A stretch of 64,000 nt of DNA from Anaerolineaceae bacterium (lineage in GTDB: Bacteria > Chloroflexota > Anaerolineae > Anaerolineales > Anaerolineaceae), in assembly GCA_016841365.1 (NCBI GenBank), contig JAENZI010000016.1, forward strand, positions 1 through 64,000, written 5' to 3'. Positions within the stretch are counted from its first letter, which is position 1. Every line of letters begins with the position of its first letter. The position numbers and the translations under genes are program-made. The notes under the pieces were generated by a model. The model had not been told where the DNA came from and did no database searches. It saw nothing but the letters and a program-made list of their open reading frames with translations. Below are positions 24,202-31,977 of the stretch, one piece after another.

Positions 24202-25095
24202 TTATTGTCCCTGGCTTGCTTCATTTTCAAGCCGGGATTTTGCTAATCTGCAGTAATCAGGGTCAATTTCGTATCCGACGAAGTGGCGCTCATCCATTTT
24301 TGCTGCCAGGCAAGTTGATCCGCTGCCGGCGAAGGGATCCAGCACCACATCGCCTTTGTAGGTATAGAGTTGAATACAGCGATGGGGCAACTCAACCGGG
24401 AATGGTGCGGGATGGCCGATCTTGCGGGCTTGCACAGCCGGGAAATCCCAGACGGACTTGGTCCAGGCGAGAAAATCCTCCTTGCTGATCGTGTTTTCAC
24501 GATCCCCCTGCGGCCGGCGGAAACCCTCTTTGCTGAAAACAAGGATATACTCGTGGACATCACGCAAGACCGGGTTGCTGGCAGACATCCAGCTTCCCCA
24601 GGCTGTAGAGGGGCTGGCGCTGGCGGCTTTGTTCCAGATGACCTCACCGCGCATCAAAAAGCCGATCTCCAACATCTGCTCAATGATGAAACTATGCAGG
24701 GGGAGATAAGGTTTACGCCCCAGGTTGGCGATGTTGATGCAGGCACGCCCGCCGGGCACGAGCACCCGATAGGTCTCACGCCAGACTTGCGACAGCAGAT
24801 CAAGATATTGCTCAAGGGTCAGGTCCTGGTCATATTCCTTCTGAGCGTTATACGGCGGCGAGGTCACCATCAGGTGGATGCTGCTCTCTGGCAGACCGCT
24901 CATCGATTCGCTGGAGGTGCACAGGATTCTGTCTAATAGGTGCGGAGGCACCGGTGTTTCTTTATATATCACTTCGCCGTCTGGTTGCAGATCGGCGTAC
25001 ATCTGGCTGTTGTAGAACCGGGTTGAATCGTGGCTGCGCCGCCCGGGTGAGCCAAAGGCACTGGTTTCTGTGGTGCGGTTTGTGTCGTCTTCCAT
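24202..25095 (-). CDS. Solitary N4-type DNA methyltransferase
   Basis: A 297-residue site-specific methyltransferase. Motif IV is TSPPYN (S-P-P-Y, typical of N4-cytosine enzymes) near residue 85, and motif I is DPFAGSGST near residue 260. With the catalytic motif first and the SAM motif last it belongs to the beta class. The target-recognition region lies between them (about 130-240). No restriction enzyme is adjacent, so it appears to be an orphan used for regulation or protection. Target sequence unknown; N6-adenine activity cannot be excluded by motif alone. Confidence 0.88.
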   Translation of the reverse strand: MEDDTNRTTETSAFGSPGRRSHDSTRFYNSQMYADLQPDGEVIYKETPVPPHLLDRILCTSSESMSGLPESSIHLMVTSPPYNAQKEYDQDLTLEQYLDLLSQVWRETYRVLVPGGRACINIANLGRKPYLPLHSFIIEQMLEIGFLMRGEVIWNKAASASPSTAWGSWMSASNPVLRDVHEYILVFSKEGFRRPQGDRENTISKEDFLAWTKSVWDFPAVQARKIGHPAPFPVELPHRCIQLYTYKGDVVLDPFAGSGSTCLAAKMDERHFVGYEIDPDYCRLAKSRLENEASQGQ

Positions 25096-25240
25096 AATGC
25101 CTTATTATAGTATGAAGCCGATTTTGCCGCGAATCATGCCTAATTGCATGTTGCTCAGAGCAGTTATCTGATGTATATTGATAAAAATAAAGATATTCAA
25201 GACAAAACAAAGCATATCAATGCAGAAAAACGGAGGACCG

Positions 25241-25780
25241 ATGTTAAATACCCATGAAGCAGTACTGGTAATGGTGGACTTTCAAGGCAAGCTGGTCGAG
25301 ATGGTGCATCAATCGGCAAGGGTGCTGCCCAATACCGTGATGATGATCAAAGGGGCAAAAGCCATTGGCGTACCGATCCTGCCGACCGTACAGGTTCCCG
25401 AAAAACTGGGTCCGCTGCACCATGAAATTGCTGCCCTGCTTGATGGCGTTGAGCCCATCGCCAAAGATTCTTTCAGCGCTTATCGTGAGCCTGAATTTCT
25501 ATTGGCTTTGGAATCCACAGGGCGTAAACAGGTCTTGCTGATGGGGATTGAAGCCCATGTTTGCGCGCTGCAAACGGGTTTGGATCTGCTTAACTCAGGT
25601 TTTCAGGTGCATGTGCTGCGTGACGGCGTATTTTCTCGCACAGCCGAAAACCATGCATTAGCATTGGATCGTTTTCACGATGCCGGGGCAACCATCACCA
25701 GCGTTGAGATGGCGCTGTTTGAGCTGATCCGCACATCTCGGCATCCGGCGTTTCGCACCATCTCAAAACTTGTTAAATAA
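25241..25780 (+). CDS. Isochorismatase-family (YcaC-like) hydrolase
   Basis: A 179-residue cysteine hydrolase. Start at the ATG 25241, with GGAGG upstream; the track start at 25178 adds an unlikely extension. The family triad is visible: Asp in VMVDFQGKL, Lys in the AKDSFSAY or VPEKLG segment, and Cys in LLMGIEAHVCALQTGLDLL, a hallmark of the YcaC/nicotinamidase-like group. Substrate unknown. The gene is divergent from the methyltransferase. Confidence 0.88.
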   Translation: MLNTHEAVLVMVDFQGKLVEMVHQSARVLPNTVMMIKGAKAIGVPILPTVQVPEKLGPLHHEIAALLDGVEPIAKDSFSAYREPEFLLALESTGRKQVLLMGIEAHVCALQTGLDLLNSGFQVHVLRDGVFSRTAENHALALDRFHDAGATITSVEMALFELIRTSRHPAFRTISKLVK

Positions 25781-25879
25781 GCGCATGTAAATTGAGTCAG
25801 CAGGATTCATGACAGCGTGTTAGAATAGGAATTGCACGACTTAACATTCCTTCAGCCTAATCGATGAAAGAGGATGCTT

Positions 25880-26347
25880 ATGTCCACAACCCAGAGACTG
25901 CGTAAATGGCATTTCTTGATGTTGGGGGGAATTCTGATTTTGTTCTCTTATTATTTATGGTATTGGAATTGGCGATTCTTCGGAATCCCGAGCAATCCAC
26001 TTCCTGAGCATTACATGACCATTGCTTCCTTTATTGTTGGTGTATTTATTCTGGGTGTTTTTGTCTATCGGCTGACAAAACGGCAGGTGACGATCATGCT
26101 GATTGGCCTGACGGTGGTGATCCTGCTGGCAGCATTGAGCACGCTGTGGGTATTCCGCACCTACCCGGGTATTTTTGAATTCATCCAGCCGGCTGATTTG
26201 ACCGATGTGGATCAGGCGTATCTTGTTAATTGGCGGGCTTTTTTCCTGGAACCACCTATCTATGCAACCCATGCCGGGTTATTGTTGCTGTGGGTTGAAA
26301 CACTGGTCATGTATCTCATCCGCAAACCTGCGGATCAACCGGCTTGA
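25880..26347 (+). CDS. Four-helix membrane protein, unknown
   Basis: A 155-residue protein; the ATG at 25880 sits six bases after AAGAGG, better than the track start at 25874. Four hydrophobic helices are clear (LMLGGILILFSYYLWYW, ITIASFIVGVFILGVFVY, IMLIGLTVVILLAALSTLW, THAGLLLLWVETLVMYLI), with short charged loops. I recognise no family. The 217 bases downstream hold no gene. Confidence 0.6.
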   Translation: MSTTQRLRKWHFLMLGGILILFSYYLWYWNWRFFGIPSNPLPEHYMTIASFIVGVFILGVFVYRLTKRQVTIMLIGLTVVILLAALSTLWVFRTYPGIFEFIQPADLTDVDQAYLVNWRAFFLEPPIYATHAGLLLLWVETLVMYLIRKPADQPA

Positions 26348-26564
26348 TCAGGCAATAGGTGGTTCTTACGGGGGTTAATATCTCAGATTATCTCTTTAAA
26401 ATTAATTGCTGGCATATAACGGGGTAATTTTTCTGAGTGTGTGTTTTGAAACGGGATAGTGGCGGTTATAATTCCTGTGTTGTCTAAAAAGACAAGGTAG
26501 TAATTGATTAATTGAGATTGAGATTTGCAGCGCAGATTGCGGAAAATGGAGAATGTGATCAAAT

Positions 26565-27236
26565 ATGGAGTTCTTGAAATCCCCACTTGGCTTCATCATC
26601 TTTAGCATCGCAGGGTGTTTCTTTGCCGTTGCAGGCTCGCTGGTGAGCGGTGCAGCCTATCGCGGCAAAGAGGGTGAGCGCTATTCGCCGCTTAACCACT
26701 TCATCTCTGAATTGGGGGAGGTGGGCGTTTCGCGGCGGGCGTGGGCCTTTAACATCGGCTTGATCCTGTCGGGCTTATGCCTGGTTCTGGGGAGCCTGAG
26801 TTTAGGGTTGATGATCAATACCACCCTTTCGAAGATTGCCATGGGCGTTGGCGTAATCAGCGCGTTCAGCCTGGCGATGGTTGGCGTCTTCCCGATGAAC
26901 AAGATCAAGCCGCACACCATCGCAGCGGTCACTTACTTCAGGTCAGGCTTGGTGATGGTGATCCTCTTCAGCCTGGCGATTGGACTGCAAAACAGCCCAG
27001 AACCGGTGCTTTCGCCCTGGTTCTTTTTGGCAGGCTTGCCGCCAATGATGGCTTTTGGCGGGTTCCTGACCTTGATGGGCAAGACCTCACAGGCTGCGGA
27101 TGAACCGCTTGGCACGCAAGACCTCGTCAGGCCCAAGGTTTGGAAATATGCCATCGTGGAGTGGTCGATCTTTGCGGCAGTCGTCTTGTGGTTTTTGTTG
27201 ATTGCTCTAGGGTTGAGAGCCGCTCTGGGGTTGTGA
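26565..27236 (+). CDS. DUF998-type membrane protein
   Basis: A 223-residue protein with six or so membrane helices and the DUF998 pattern: an early GxxxxAxxGSLVSGAAYRG, NHFISELGEVGVSRRAWAFNIGLILSGL, and a central GVFPMN loop. The family is of unknown function, with suggested transport or sensing roles. A weak GGAG lies 12 bases ahead of the ATG. It ends 100 bases before tRNA-Phe. Confidence 0.75.
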   Translation: MEFLKSPLGFIIFSIAGCFFAVAGSLVSGAAYRGKEGERYSPLNHFISELGEVGVSRRAWAFNIGLILSGLCLVLGSLSLGLMINTTLSKIAMGVGVISAFSLAMVGVFPMNKIKPHTIAAVTYFRSGLVMVILFSLAIGLQNSPEPVLSPWFFLAGLPPMMAFGGFLTLMGKTSQAADEPLGTQDLVRPKVWKYAIVEWSIFAAVVLWFLLIALGLRAALGL

Positions 27237-27274
27237 TCTGCGCTGGCTGGATGGGATAAATACCATGGTTTTGC

Positions 27275-27303
27275 TTGACAAGACAGGGGGTAAAGGATAA
27301 AAT
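27275..27303 (+). promoter_or_regulatory. Consensus promoter of tRNA-Phe
   Basis: TTGACA (27275-27280), 17-base spacer, TAAAAT (27298-27303). Transcription would begin about 25 bases before the tRNA. Confidence 0.75.
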
Positions 27304-27336
27304 CATGGACACGCTCAAACAAGGGAAGCGTCATAA

Positions 27337-27409
27337 GCCGAGTTAGCTCAGTTGGTAGAGCACGCGACTGAAAATCGCGGTGTCCACAGTTCGATTCTGT
27401 GACTCGGCA
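27337..27409 (+). tRNA. tRNA-Phe (GAA anticodon)
   Basis: A complete cloverleaf: acceptor GCCGAGT/ACTCGGC, D arm GCTC-AGTTGGTA-GAGC, anticodon stem CGCGA/TCGCG with loop CTGAAAA (anticodon GAA), five-base variable loop GTGTC, T arm CACAG-TTCGATT-CTGTG and discriminator A. The sequence after the discriminator is CCT, so the CCA end is not fully encoded. Confidence 0.97.
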
Positions 27410-27419
27410 CCTTGTGTTT

Positions 27420-27455
27420 AAAGAGGCTGTTTCCAATCGGAAACAGCCTCTTTGT
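27420..27455 (+). terminator. Terminator of tRNA-Phe
   Basis: A perfect 15-bp hairpin: AAAGAGGCTGTTTCC and GGAAACAGCCTCTTT around AATC. It starts 11 bases after the tRNA. Its right arm ends in TTT. Confidence 0.85.
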
Positions 27456-27469
27456 TCTCTGGTGTCTTT

Positions 27470-27655
27470 GTTTTAGCTGGTCTCATTTGTTCTCGCTGGT
27501 CTCATTTGTCCTCACCAGCGAGATTGCATTGCGCTCGGTCAGGAGACCGGCGCAAACAGCCAAGGCCGGCGCAAACTATGAAACTACAGCAAACAGAAGC
27601 GATTCTTCTTGTTCTCGCTGGTCTCATTTGTCCTCACCAGCGAGAAAGCATTTAG
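27470..27655. repeat. Dispersed repeat copy A
   Basis: Contains TCTCGCTGG...CCTCACCAGCGAGA inverted arms, then GCGCTCGGTCAGGAGACCGGCGCAAACAGCC, GCCGGCGCAAACTATGAAAC and CAGCAAACAGAAGCGATT, ending with a second TCTCGCTGG...CCAGCGAGA. Copies recur at 28432-28575 and 28586-28745. No gene is present in 27456-27893; track ORFs here are repeat translations. Confidence 0.8.
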
Positions 27656-27893
27656 CCATTTTGTTTTGAACTGCTCATAAATTAGATTTTCTTACCACCT
27701 TTCACAGATTGAATCCGTACCCAAATTATGCTATAGTGGACTTATATAATATTTCTTAATTTTCCCCATTGTGAAAACATCATATCTGCACCGCTAATAT
27801 ATGCTGCTCATGGAAAAACTTTAGCATCAAATTCCATTGAAGAGATTAGATCAGATTGTGCCAATTTTCTCTTGAGCCGAAAGGTCGTGTGTG

Positions 27894-28271
27894 ATGAAAT
27901 TTAAAACATTAATGATCATCAAAGCTGTGGTATGCATTGGTCTTGGGATTCCAATTCTGATCGTACCTAAATTTTTCTATTCTCTTTTTGGTGTGAGCCT
28001 TGACTCTGCGGGTGTAATCCCGGCGTGGGAGTATGGTGCATCCCTGATGGGGAATTTTTTCCTGACCTGGTTTGCACGAAAATCCGAGGAGTCTATCGCC
28101 AGACGCGCATTGATTGTTGGGATGACGGTTTACAATACCATTGGATTTGTTGTCATGTTAATTGCTGTTATTAATGGGTCAGCTAATCTCTTGGGCTGGT
28201 CGGCTGTTGCGCTGTATTTATTCTTCGCGCTCGGTTTTGGCTTTTTTTTGATCAAACCACCCAAGCCGTAA
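27894..28271 (+). CDS. Small four-helix membrane protein, unknown
   Basis: A 125-residue protein starting at the ATG at 27894 (AAAGG upstream). Four membrane segments are clear (IIKAVVCIGLGIPILIV, LMGNFFLTWFA, VGMTVYNTIGFVVMLIAVI, WSAVALYLFFALGFGFFLI). The arrangement resembles small DUF4345-like proteins but I cannot name it. It stands alone between repeat blocks. Confidence 0.6.
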   Translation: MKFKTLMIIKAVVCIGLGIPILIVPKFFYSLFGVSLDSAGVIPAWEYGASLMGNFFLTWFARKSEESIARRALIVGMTVYNTIGFVVMLIAVINGSANLLGWSAVALYLFFALGFGFFLIKPPKP

Positions 28272-28431
28272 ACTGTTTTGTTTTTCGCCAAAATTTCATA
28301 GAATAAATCGGTCTTACCATTCATCTGTCCTAGATTGAGCGTGTGTTAAGTGTGGAAAACAACGCGGCCTGAAGGCGCGCCTGATCTTTGTCACCACCAC
28401 ACTAAGATCTGATTTATTACATAGGCGCTTT

Positions 28432-28575
28432 GTTCTCGCTGGTGTCCTCACCAGCGAGATTGCTTTGCGCTCGGTCAGGAGACCGGTGCAAACAGCCAAA
28501 GACCGGCGCAAACAGCCAAGGATCGGCGCAAACTATGAAACCACAGCAAACAGAAGCGATTGGCGGAAACAGAAT
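28432..28575. repeat. Dispersed repeat copy B
   Basis: Same order of words as copy A: TCTCGCTGG-TGT-CCTCACCAGCGAGATTGC, the GCGCTCGGTCAGGAGACCGG box, then three GGCGCAAACAGCCAA-type units and CAGCAAACAGAAGCGATTGG. The unit count differs between copies, so the block varies in length. Confidence 0.8.
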
Positions 28576-28585
28576 GAGAGCTTAG

Positions 28586-28745
28586 TTCCCGCTGGTGTCC
28601 TCGGCAGCGAGATTGCTTTGCATTAGATCGGGAGACCTTTGTTTTCTCTGGTGTCTTTGTTCTTGCTGGTGTCCTCACCAGCGAGATTGCATTGCGCTCG
28701 GTCAGGAGACCGGCGCAAACAGCCAAAAACCGACGCAAACAGAGT
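28586..28745. repeat. Dispersed repeat copy C
   Basis: Contains two CTGGTGTCCTC...AGCGAGATTGC hairpins, the GCTCGGTCAGGAGACCGGCGCAAACAGCC box and a shortened tail. It ends about 65 bases before the DUF2007-like gene. Confidence 0.75.
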
Positions 28746-28810
28746 TCCGAATTATAATATGCACACAACTTTCTTGATCTTCTCAACCACCATTGTTCAG
28801 GACATTGACC

Positions 28811-29074
28811 ATGTTCGTGATATTCAAAAAACGCCTTGCTATTGATACATCCAGTGAAGCCATCCGCCGGATGACCGACATCCTTGAGGACAACGGGATC
28901 AAATATGAGATTCGTACCATCCGCTCACGCGGCAGCATAGGCACAGCGCTGGATGCGCAAGCCTATGCCCGCGGGAATTTGGCGATGTATAAAGGGTCGT
29001 CGCAGCCATCGATGGTGTATCAGCTCTATGTGGACCGCAAAGATTTTGAACGTGCGAAAGATCTGATTTATTAA
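28811..29074 (+). CDS. DUF2007-like small protein
   Basis: An 87-residue protein, starting at the ATG at 28811 (AGGAC eight bases upstream). It has a ferredoxin-like alternation: an N-terminal strand, helix SSEAIRRMTDILEDNGIKYEIR, strands, and YQLYVDRKDFERAKDLIY at the end. This is the pattern of DUF2007 'putative signal transducing' proteins. The ending is the most telling part. Function unknown. Confidence 0.6.
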   Translation: MFVIFKKRLAIDTSSEAIRRMTDILEDNGIKYEIRTIRSRGSIGTALDAQAYARGNLAMYKGSSQPSMVYQLYVDRKDFERAKDLIY

Positions 29075-29249
29075 GACTTGTATCACAGCATTTCTTATCG
29101 GCTGATGTTTCAAGGTGCAGTTGTGATGCTTTTTTTTACTCATTCTGGCATTGAATTAGCGACTTCACTTAATTCACTTGTTATTCAACCCCATCTCCCT
29201 TAAAATTAATTTGGTGATCAATTCGGATTACTGAAAGCACGAGGTGATG

Positions 29250-30281
29250 ATGCATACAGTCCGTAAGAGCAACCCGTTGTTACGTTTGTGCCTGATTTGT
29301 TTTACCTTAATTTTGCCGGCGATGGTGCTGAGTGCATGCAGGCCGTTATTAGAGGGGGAGACCCCGGTTCCCTCAGATACACCTGAAGTGATCCTGATTC
29401 CTACTCAGACCAGCGAACCGACAGCCACAGACCTTCCCCAGATTGAAGAAACAGAGCCCCCCGAGCCGACTGCGACAGACCTTCCAGAACCCACATCCAC
29501 CAGCACGCCTGCTTTGACCCCAACTGAGGTCCTGGATCCCTTGTATGCGGATATAGTCTTCGTCCCTGCCGGCGAATTTGAGATGGGATGTGACCCGGAC
29601 CACAACGGCGGATTTTCATGCATTGCAGAAGAACTCCCCCTGCACACGGTCTACCTGGATGCCTTCCACATTGACACCTTTGAGGTAACCAACGCACAAT
29701 ACGCACAATGTGTAGATGCCGGGGCGTGTGGACTGCCTAAACAAACATCATCGGAAACACGGGAGATATATTATGACGATCTGGCCTACGCGGATTACCC
29801 CGTGATCTATGTGGATTGGAATGATGCACAAAGTTACTGCACCTGGGCGGGGAAACAACTGCCGACAGAAGCCCAGTGGGAAAAAGCCGCCCGAGGTTCA
29901 ACACCGCTCTCGTACCCCTGGGGGGATGGAGACCCGGGCTGCAGCCTGGTTAATGCATATGACACACCATCCTCAGATTACTGCGTGCGCGATACCAGCC
30001 AGGTTGGCGCATATCCCGATTGCGCCAGTCAATATGGCGCGATGGATATGGCAGGTAATGTGTATGAATGGGTCGCCGATTGGTATGACAGCGAGTATTA
30101 CAACCTTTCGGCTGAAGAAAACCCAACCGGTCCAGATGACGGCACCTACAAGGTGCTGCGCGGCGGCAGTTGGAGCAATCCCTGGTATTACTTGCGCACA
30201 GCCTACCGCTCCTTTGCCAGCCCCTTCCCGTCCTATTATGGGAACAATATCGGGTTTCGGTGTGTGATCCCATCACCCTGA
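29250..30281 (+). CDS. Lipoprotein with SUMF1/FGE-fold domain lacking catalytic cysteines
   Basis: A 343-residue exported lipoprotein: hydrophobic signal ending LSAC (lipobox), a Thr/Pro-rich linker with repeated EPTATDLP units (about 50-95), then a formylglycine-generating-enzyme-sulfatase domain ([97 protein letters not shown]). The cysteine pair expected near the RGGSW...CR region in true FGE is absent, so it is likely a binding or other non-FGE member. A GAGG site fits the ATG at 29250. A strong terminator follows. Confidence 0.88.
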   Translation: MHTVRKSNPLLRLCLICFTLILPAMVLSACRPLLEGETPVPSDTPEVILIPTQTSEPTATDLPQIEETEPPEPTATDLPEPTSTSTPALTPTEVLDPLYADIVFVPAGEFEMGCDPDHNGGFSCIAEELPLHTVYLDAFHIDTFEVTNAQYAQCVDAGACGLPKQTSSETREIYYDDLAYADYPVIYVDWNDAQSYCTWAGKQLPTEAQWEKAARGSTPLSYPWGDGDPGCSLVNAYDTPSSDYCVRDTSQVGAYPDCASQYGAMDMAGNVYEWVADWYDSEYYNLSAEENPTGPDDGTYKVLRGGSWSNPWYYLRTAYRSFASPFPSYYGNNIGFRCVIPSP

Positions 30282-30356
30282 TGTATCTTGGCAAATCCTC
30301 CAGGTAAACCCGACAGCTAATGGATAGTCAAAAATTTGAAGGGTAAAGTTAATGTA

Positions 30357-30391
30357 AACAAGGATGCTGATCACTCAGCATCCTTGTTTTT
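30357..30391. terminator. Strong intrinsic terminator
   Basis: Stem AACAAGGATGCTGA / TCAGCATCCTTGTT around TCAC, followed by TTT on the plus strand. It ends the SUMF1-like lipoprotein gene and, read the other way, may serve the Gly-rich secreted protein gene. Confidence 0.85.
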
Positions 30392-30430
30392 ACTTTTAAG
30401 ATGTTACTTCTAAATTTGTTTGCTTATGTC

Positions 30431-30964
30431 TTAGTCGTTGATGCACTCACCGGTGCCATTCATCCTCTGACCATTGCCGCGGAAGCCGGTATTCATGCCC
30501 ATGCCTCCGTTCATATATCGGCCCGAACCGCGTGACTTAAGCCATTCAGCCTGTTCCTCGGTCAGTGTGCCGTCGGCTACAGCCTGATCATAAACCAGGG
30601 TGCGAACTTCCACCATCAAATCACGGAAATCCTCAAGGGTCAGACCGGTTGAGATGGCAATATCGGCCATGGTTTCGCCTGCTTCGAGGCGTGTGTTGAT
30701 CTCGTCAACGCTCAGACCGAGTTCGTCTGCGAAGGCTGCGATCATTGCATCGTGCAGCAACCCATCCTGAAAACCGTCTTGCAATCTGACGCTGTTGGCT
30801 TCACCCAGCATTGTTCCACCGCCACCACCGCCACCCCGCCCGCCGCGTCCGGTTCGGCTGCTAAGGCCGGTGTTTGGACCGGATTGGGCAAAAACTGCGC
30901 TGGCTGATCCAAACGCAATGGCAACGACTGCCAAAATCACTAAGCTTTTCACTAATTTGTTCAT
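30431..30964 (-). CDS. Secreted Gly/Met/Asn-rich protein
   Basis: A 177-residue exported protein. The signal peptide (KLVKSLVILAVVAIAFGSASAVFA, cut after AxA) is followed by a Gly/Arg-rich segment with a run of seven glycines, then a helical region with two repeat-like pieces (FADELGLSVDEINTRLEAGETMADIA and LTEEQAEWLKSR) and a Met/Asn/Gly-rich tail. This layout is seen in small envelope proteins whose LTEEQ..W/LK helix motif recalls Spy-like or DUF2680 proteins. A Met-rich tail could bind metal. GGAG lies before the ATG. Confidence 0.7.
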   Translation of the reverse strand: MNKLVKSLVILAVVAIAFGSASAVFAQSGPNTGLSSRTGRGGRGGGGGGGTMLGEANSVRLQDGFQDGLLHDAMIAAFADELGLSVDEINTRLEAGETMADIAISTGLTLEDFRDLMVEVRTLVYDQAVADGTLTEEQAEWLKSRGSGRYMNGGMGMNTGFRGNGQRMNGTGECIND

Positions 30965-31075
30965 GGTTAATCTCCTTTGTCTTGTTGAACGTAAGTGTTA
31001 CCTTACTTTATACGAGTATTGTATAGCGGAGATGTGTAGGAATTGTGAATTCAAAACGAAATTCTCGTGAAGGTT

Positions 31076-31774
31076 CTAACCTTCTGCCAAAGCCCAATCC
31101 ACTGCCGCTTCTGCATGGATGGTGGTGGTGTCAAAGATCGGAATGGCGACATCTGCCTGTTTGATCAGCAAAGGGATTTCGGTACAGCCAAGAATGACGC
31201 CCTGTGCCCCCTGTGCTTGGAGGTCGGCAATCACTTGCTGATAGGCGCGGCGCGAGTCTGCTTTGATTTCACCTTTCACCAGTTCATCGTAAATGATGCG
31301 GTGGACGATCTCACGTGACCCTTCTTCCGGTATGAGGACCTGCAGGTTGTGTTGTTCCTCCAGCCGGGTTCGGTAGAAGTCGCCCTCCATGGTAAAGCGG
31401 GTGCCCAGCAGCCCGACCCGGGTCAGCCCCTGAGATGTAATGGCAGCCGCAGCCGCATCTGCGATGTGCAGCAGGGGCATGCTGGTGGCGGTTTCGATCT
31501 CGCCTGCCATGCGGTGCATGGTGTTGGTGCAAATCACGAGGAAGTCCGCCCCGCCGTGCTGCAAACGCCTGACAGCGTCGATCATCGCCTGGGTCAGGGC
31601 GTCCCAATCGCCAGCATGCTGCAGGGCTTCGATTTCTGCAAAATCGACCGAATACATCAGGCATTGGGCCGAATGCAATCCACCCAGCCGCCGTTTGGCC
31701 GACTGGTTGATAATCCGGTAGTATTCGATGGAAGATTCCCAGCTCATCCCGCCCAGCAGTCCAATGGTTTTCAT
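31076..31774 (-). CDS. Aspartate/glutamate racemase family protein
   Basis: A 232-residue cofactor-independent racemase of the RacX/YgeA type, which interconverts amino acid enantiomers with two cysteines. They are seen in FLVICTNTMH (about residue 82) and VILGCTEIPLL (about 195); the opening IGLLGGMSWESSIEYYRIIN and GGLHSAQCLMYSVDF are family hallmarks. Upstream, a GGAG site serves an ATG-AAC-CTA-TGA mini-ORF whose stop overlaps the gene's ATG, a possible reinitiation arrangement. Amino acid specificity unknown. Confidence 0.92.
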   Translation of the reverse strand: MKTIGLLGGMSWESSIEYYRIINQSAKRRLGGLHSAQCLMYSVDFAEIEALQHAGDWDALTQAMIDAVRRLQHGGADFLVICTNTMHRMAGEIETATSMPLLHIADAAAAAITSQGLTRVGLLGTRFTMEGDFYRTRLEEQHNLQVLIPEEGSREIVHRIIYDELVKGEIKADSRRAYQQVIADLQAQGAQGVILGCTEIPLLIKQADVAIPIFDTTTIHAEAAVDWALAEG

Positions 31775-31891
31775 AGGTTCATGTTCTCCTTTGGTTTTGA
31801 GGTTGAAGCTTTAAACAGTTAAATATATTTTACACTTGTTGTGCGCTGTTGATGATAAATCTAATGTTGTTACTGTAGTCGTCATTTAGTC

Positions 31892-31977
31892 AAACCCAGT
31901 AAAAGTATAATCTGCTCCTTTTGAGAAAGGAGCAGATTATACTCTAAACGATATTGGAAATTGTATTTACTGGGTTT
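31892..31977. terminator. Nested inverted repeats downstream of catalase
   Basis: The inner stem is 18 perfect pairs (31904-31921 with 31926-31943) around TGAG. Outer arms AAACCCAGTAAA (31892-31903) and TTTACTGGGTTT (31966-31977) form a second stem. It abuts the catalase stop codon. It may end transcription from both flanking minus-strand genes or be a small mobile inverted repeat. Confidence 0.65.

Noticed and set aside
27412-27669. Small ORFs after tRNA-Phe
   Set aside because: They are translations of the terminator and dispersed repeat; similar ORFs appear in other copies.
27470-28745. CRISPR array
   Set aside because: Repeats are modular, unevenly spaced and palindromic, without constant-length unique spacers or cas genes.
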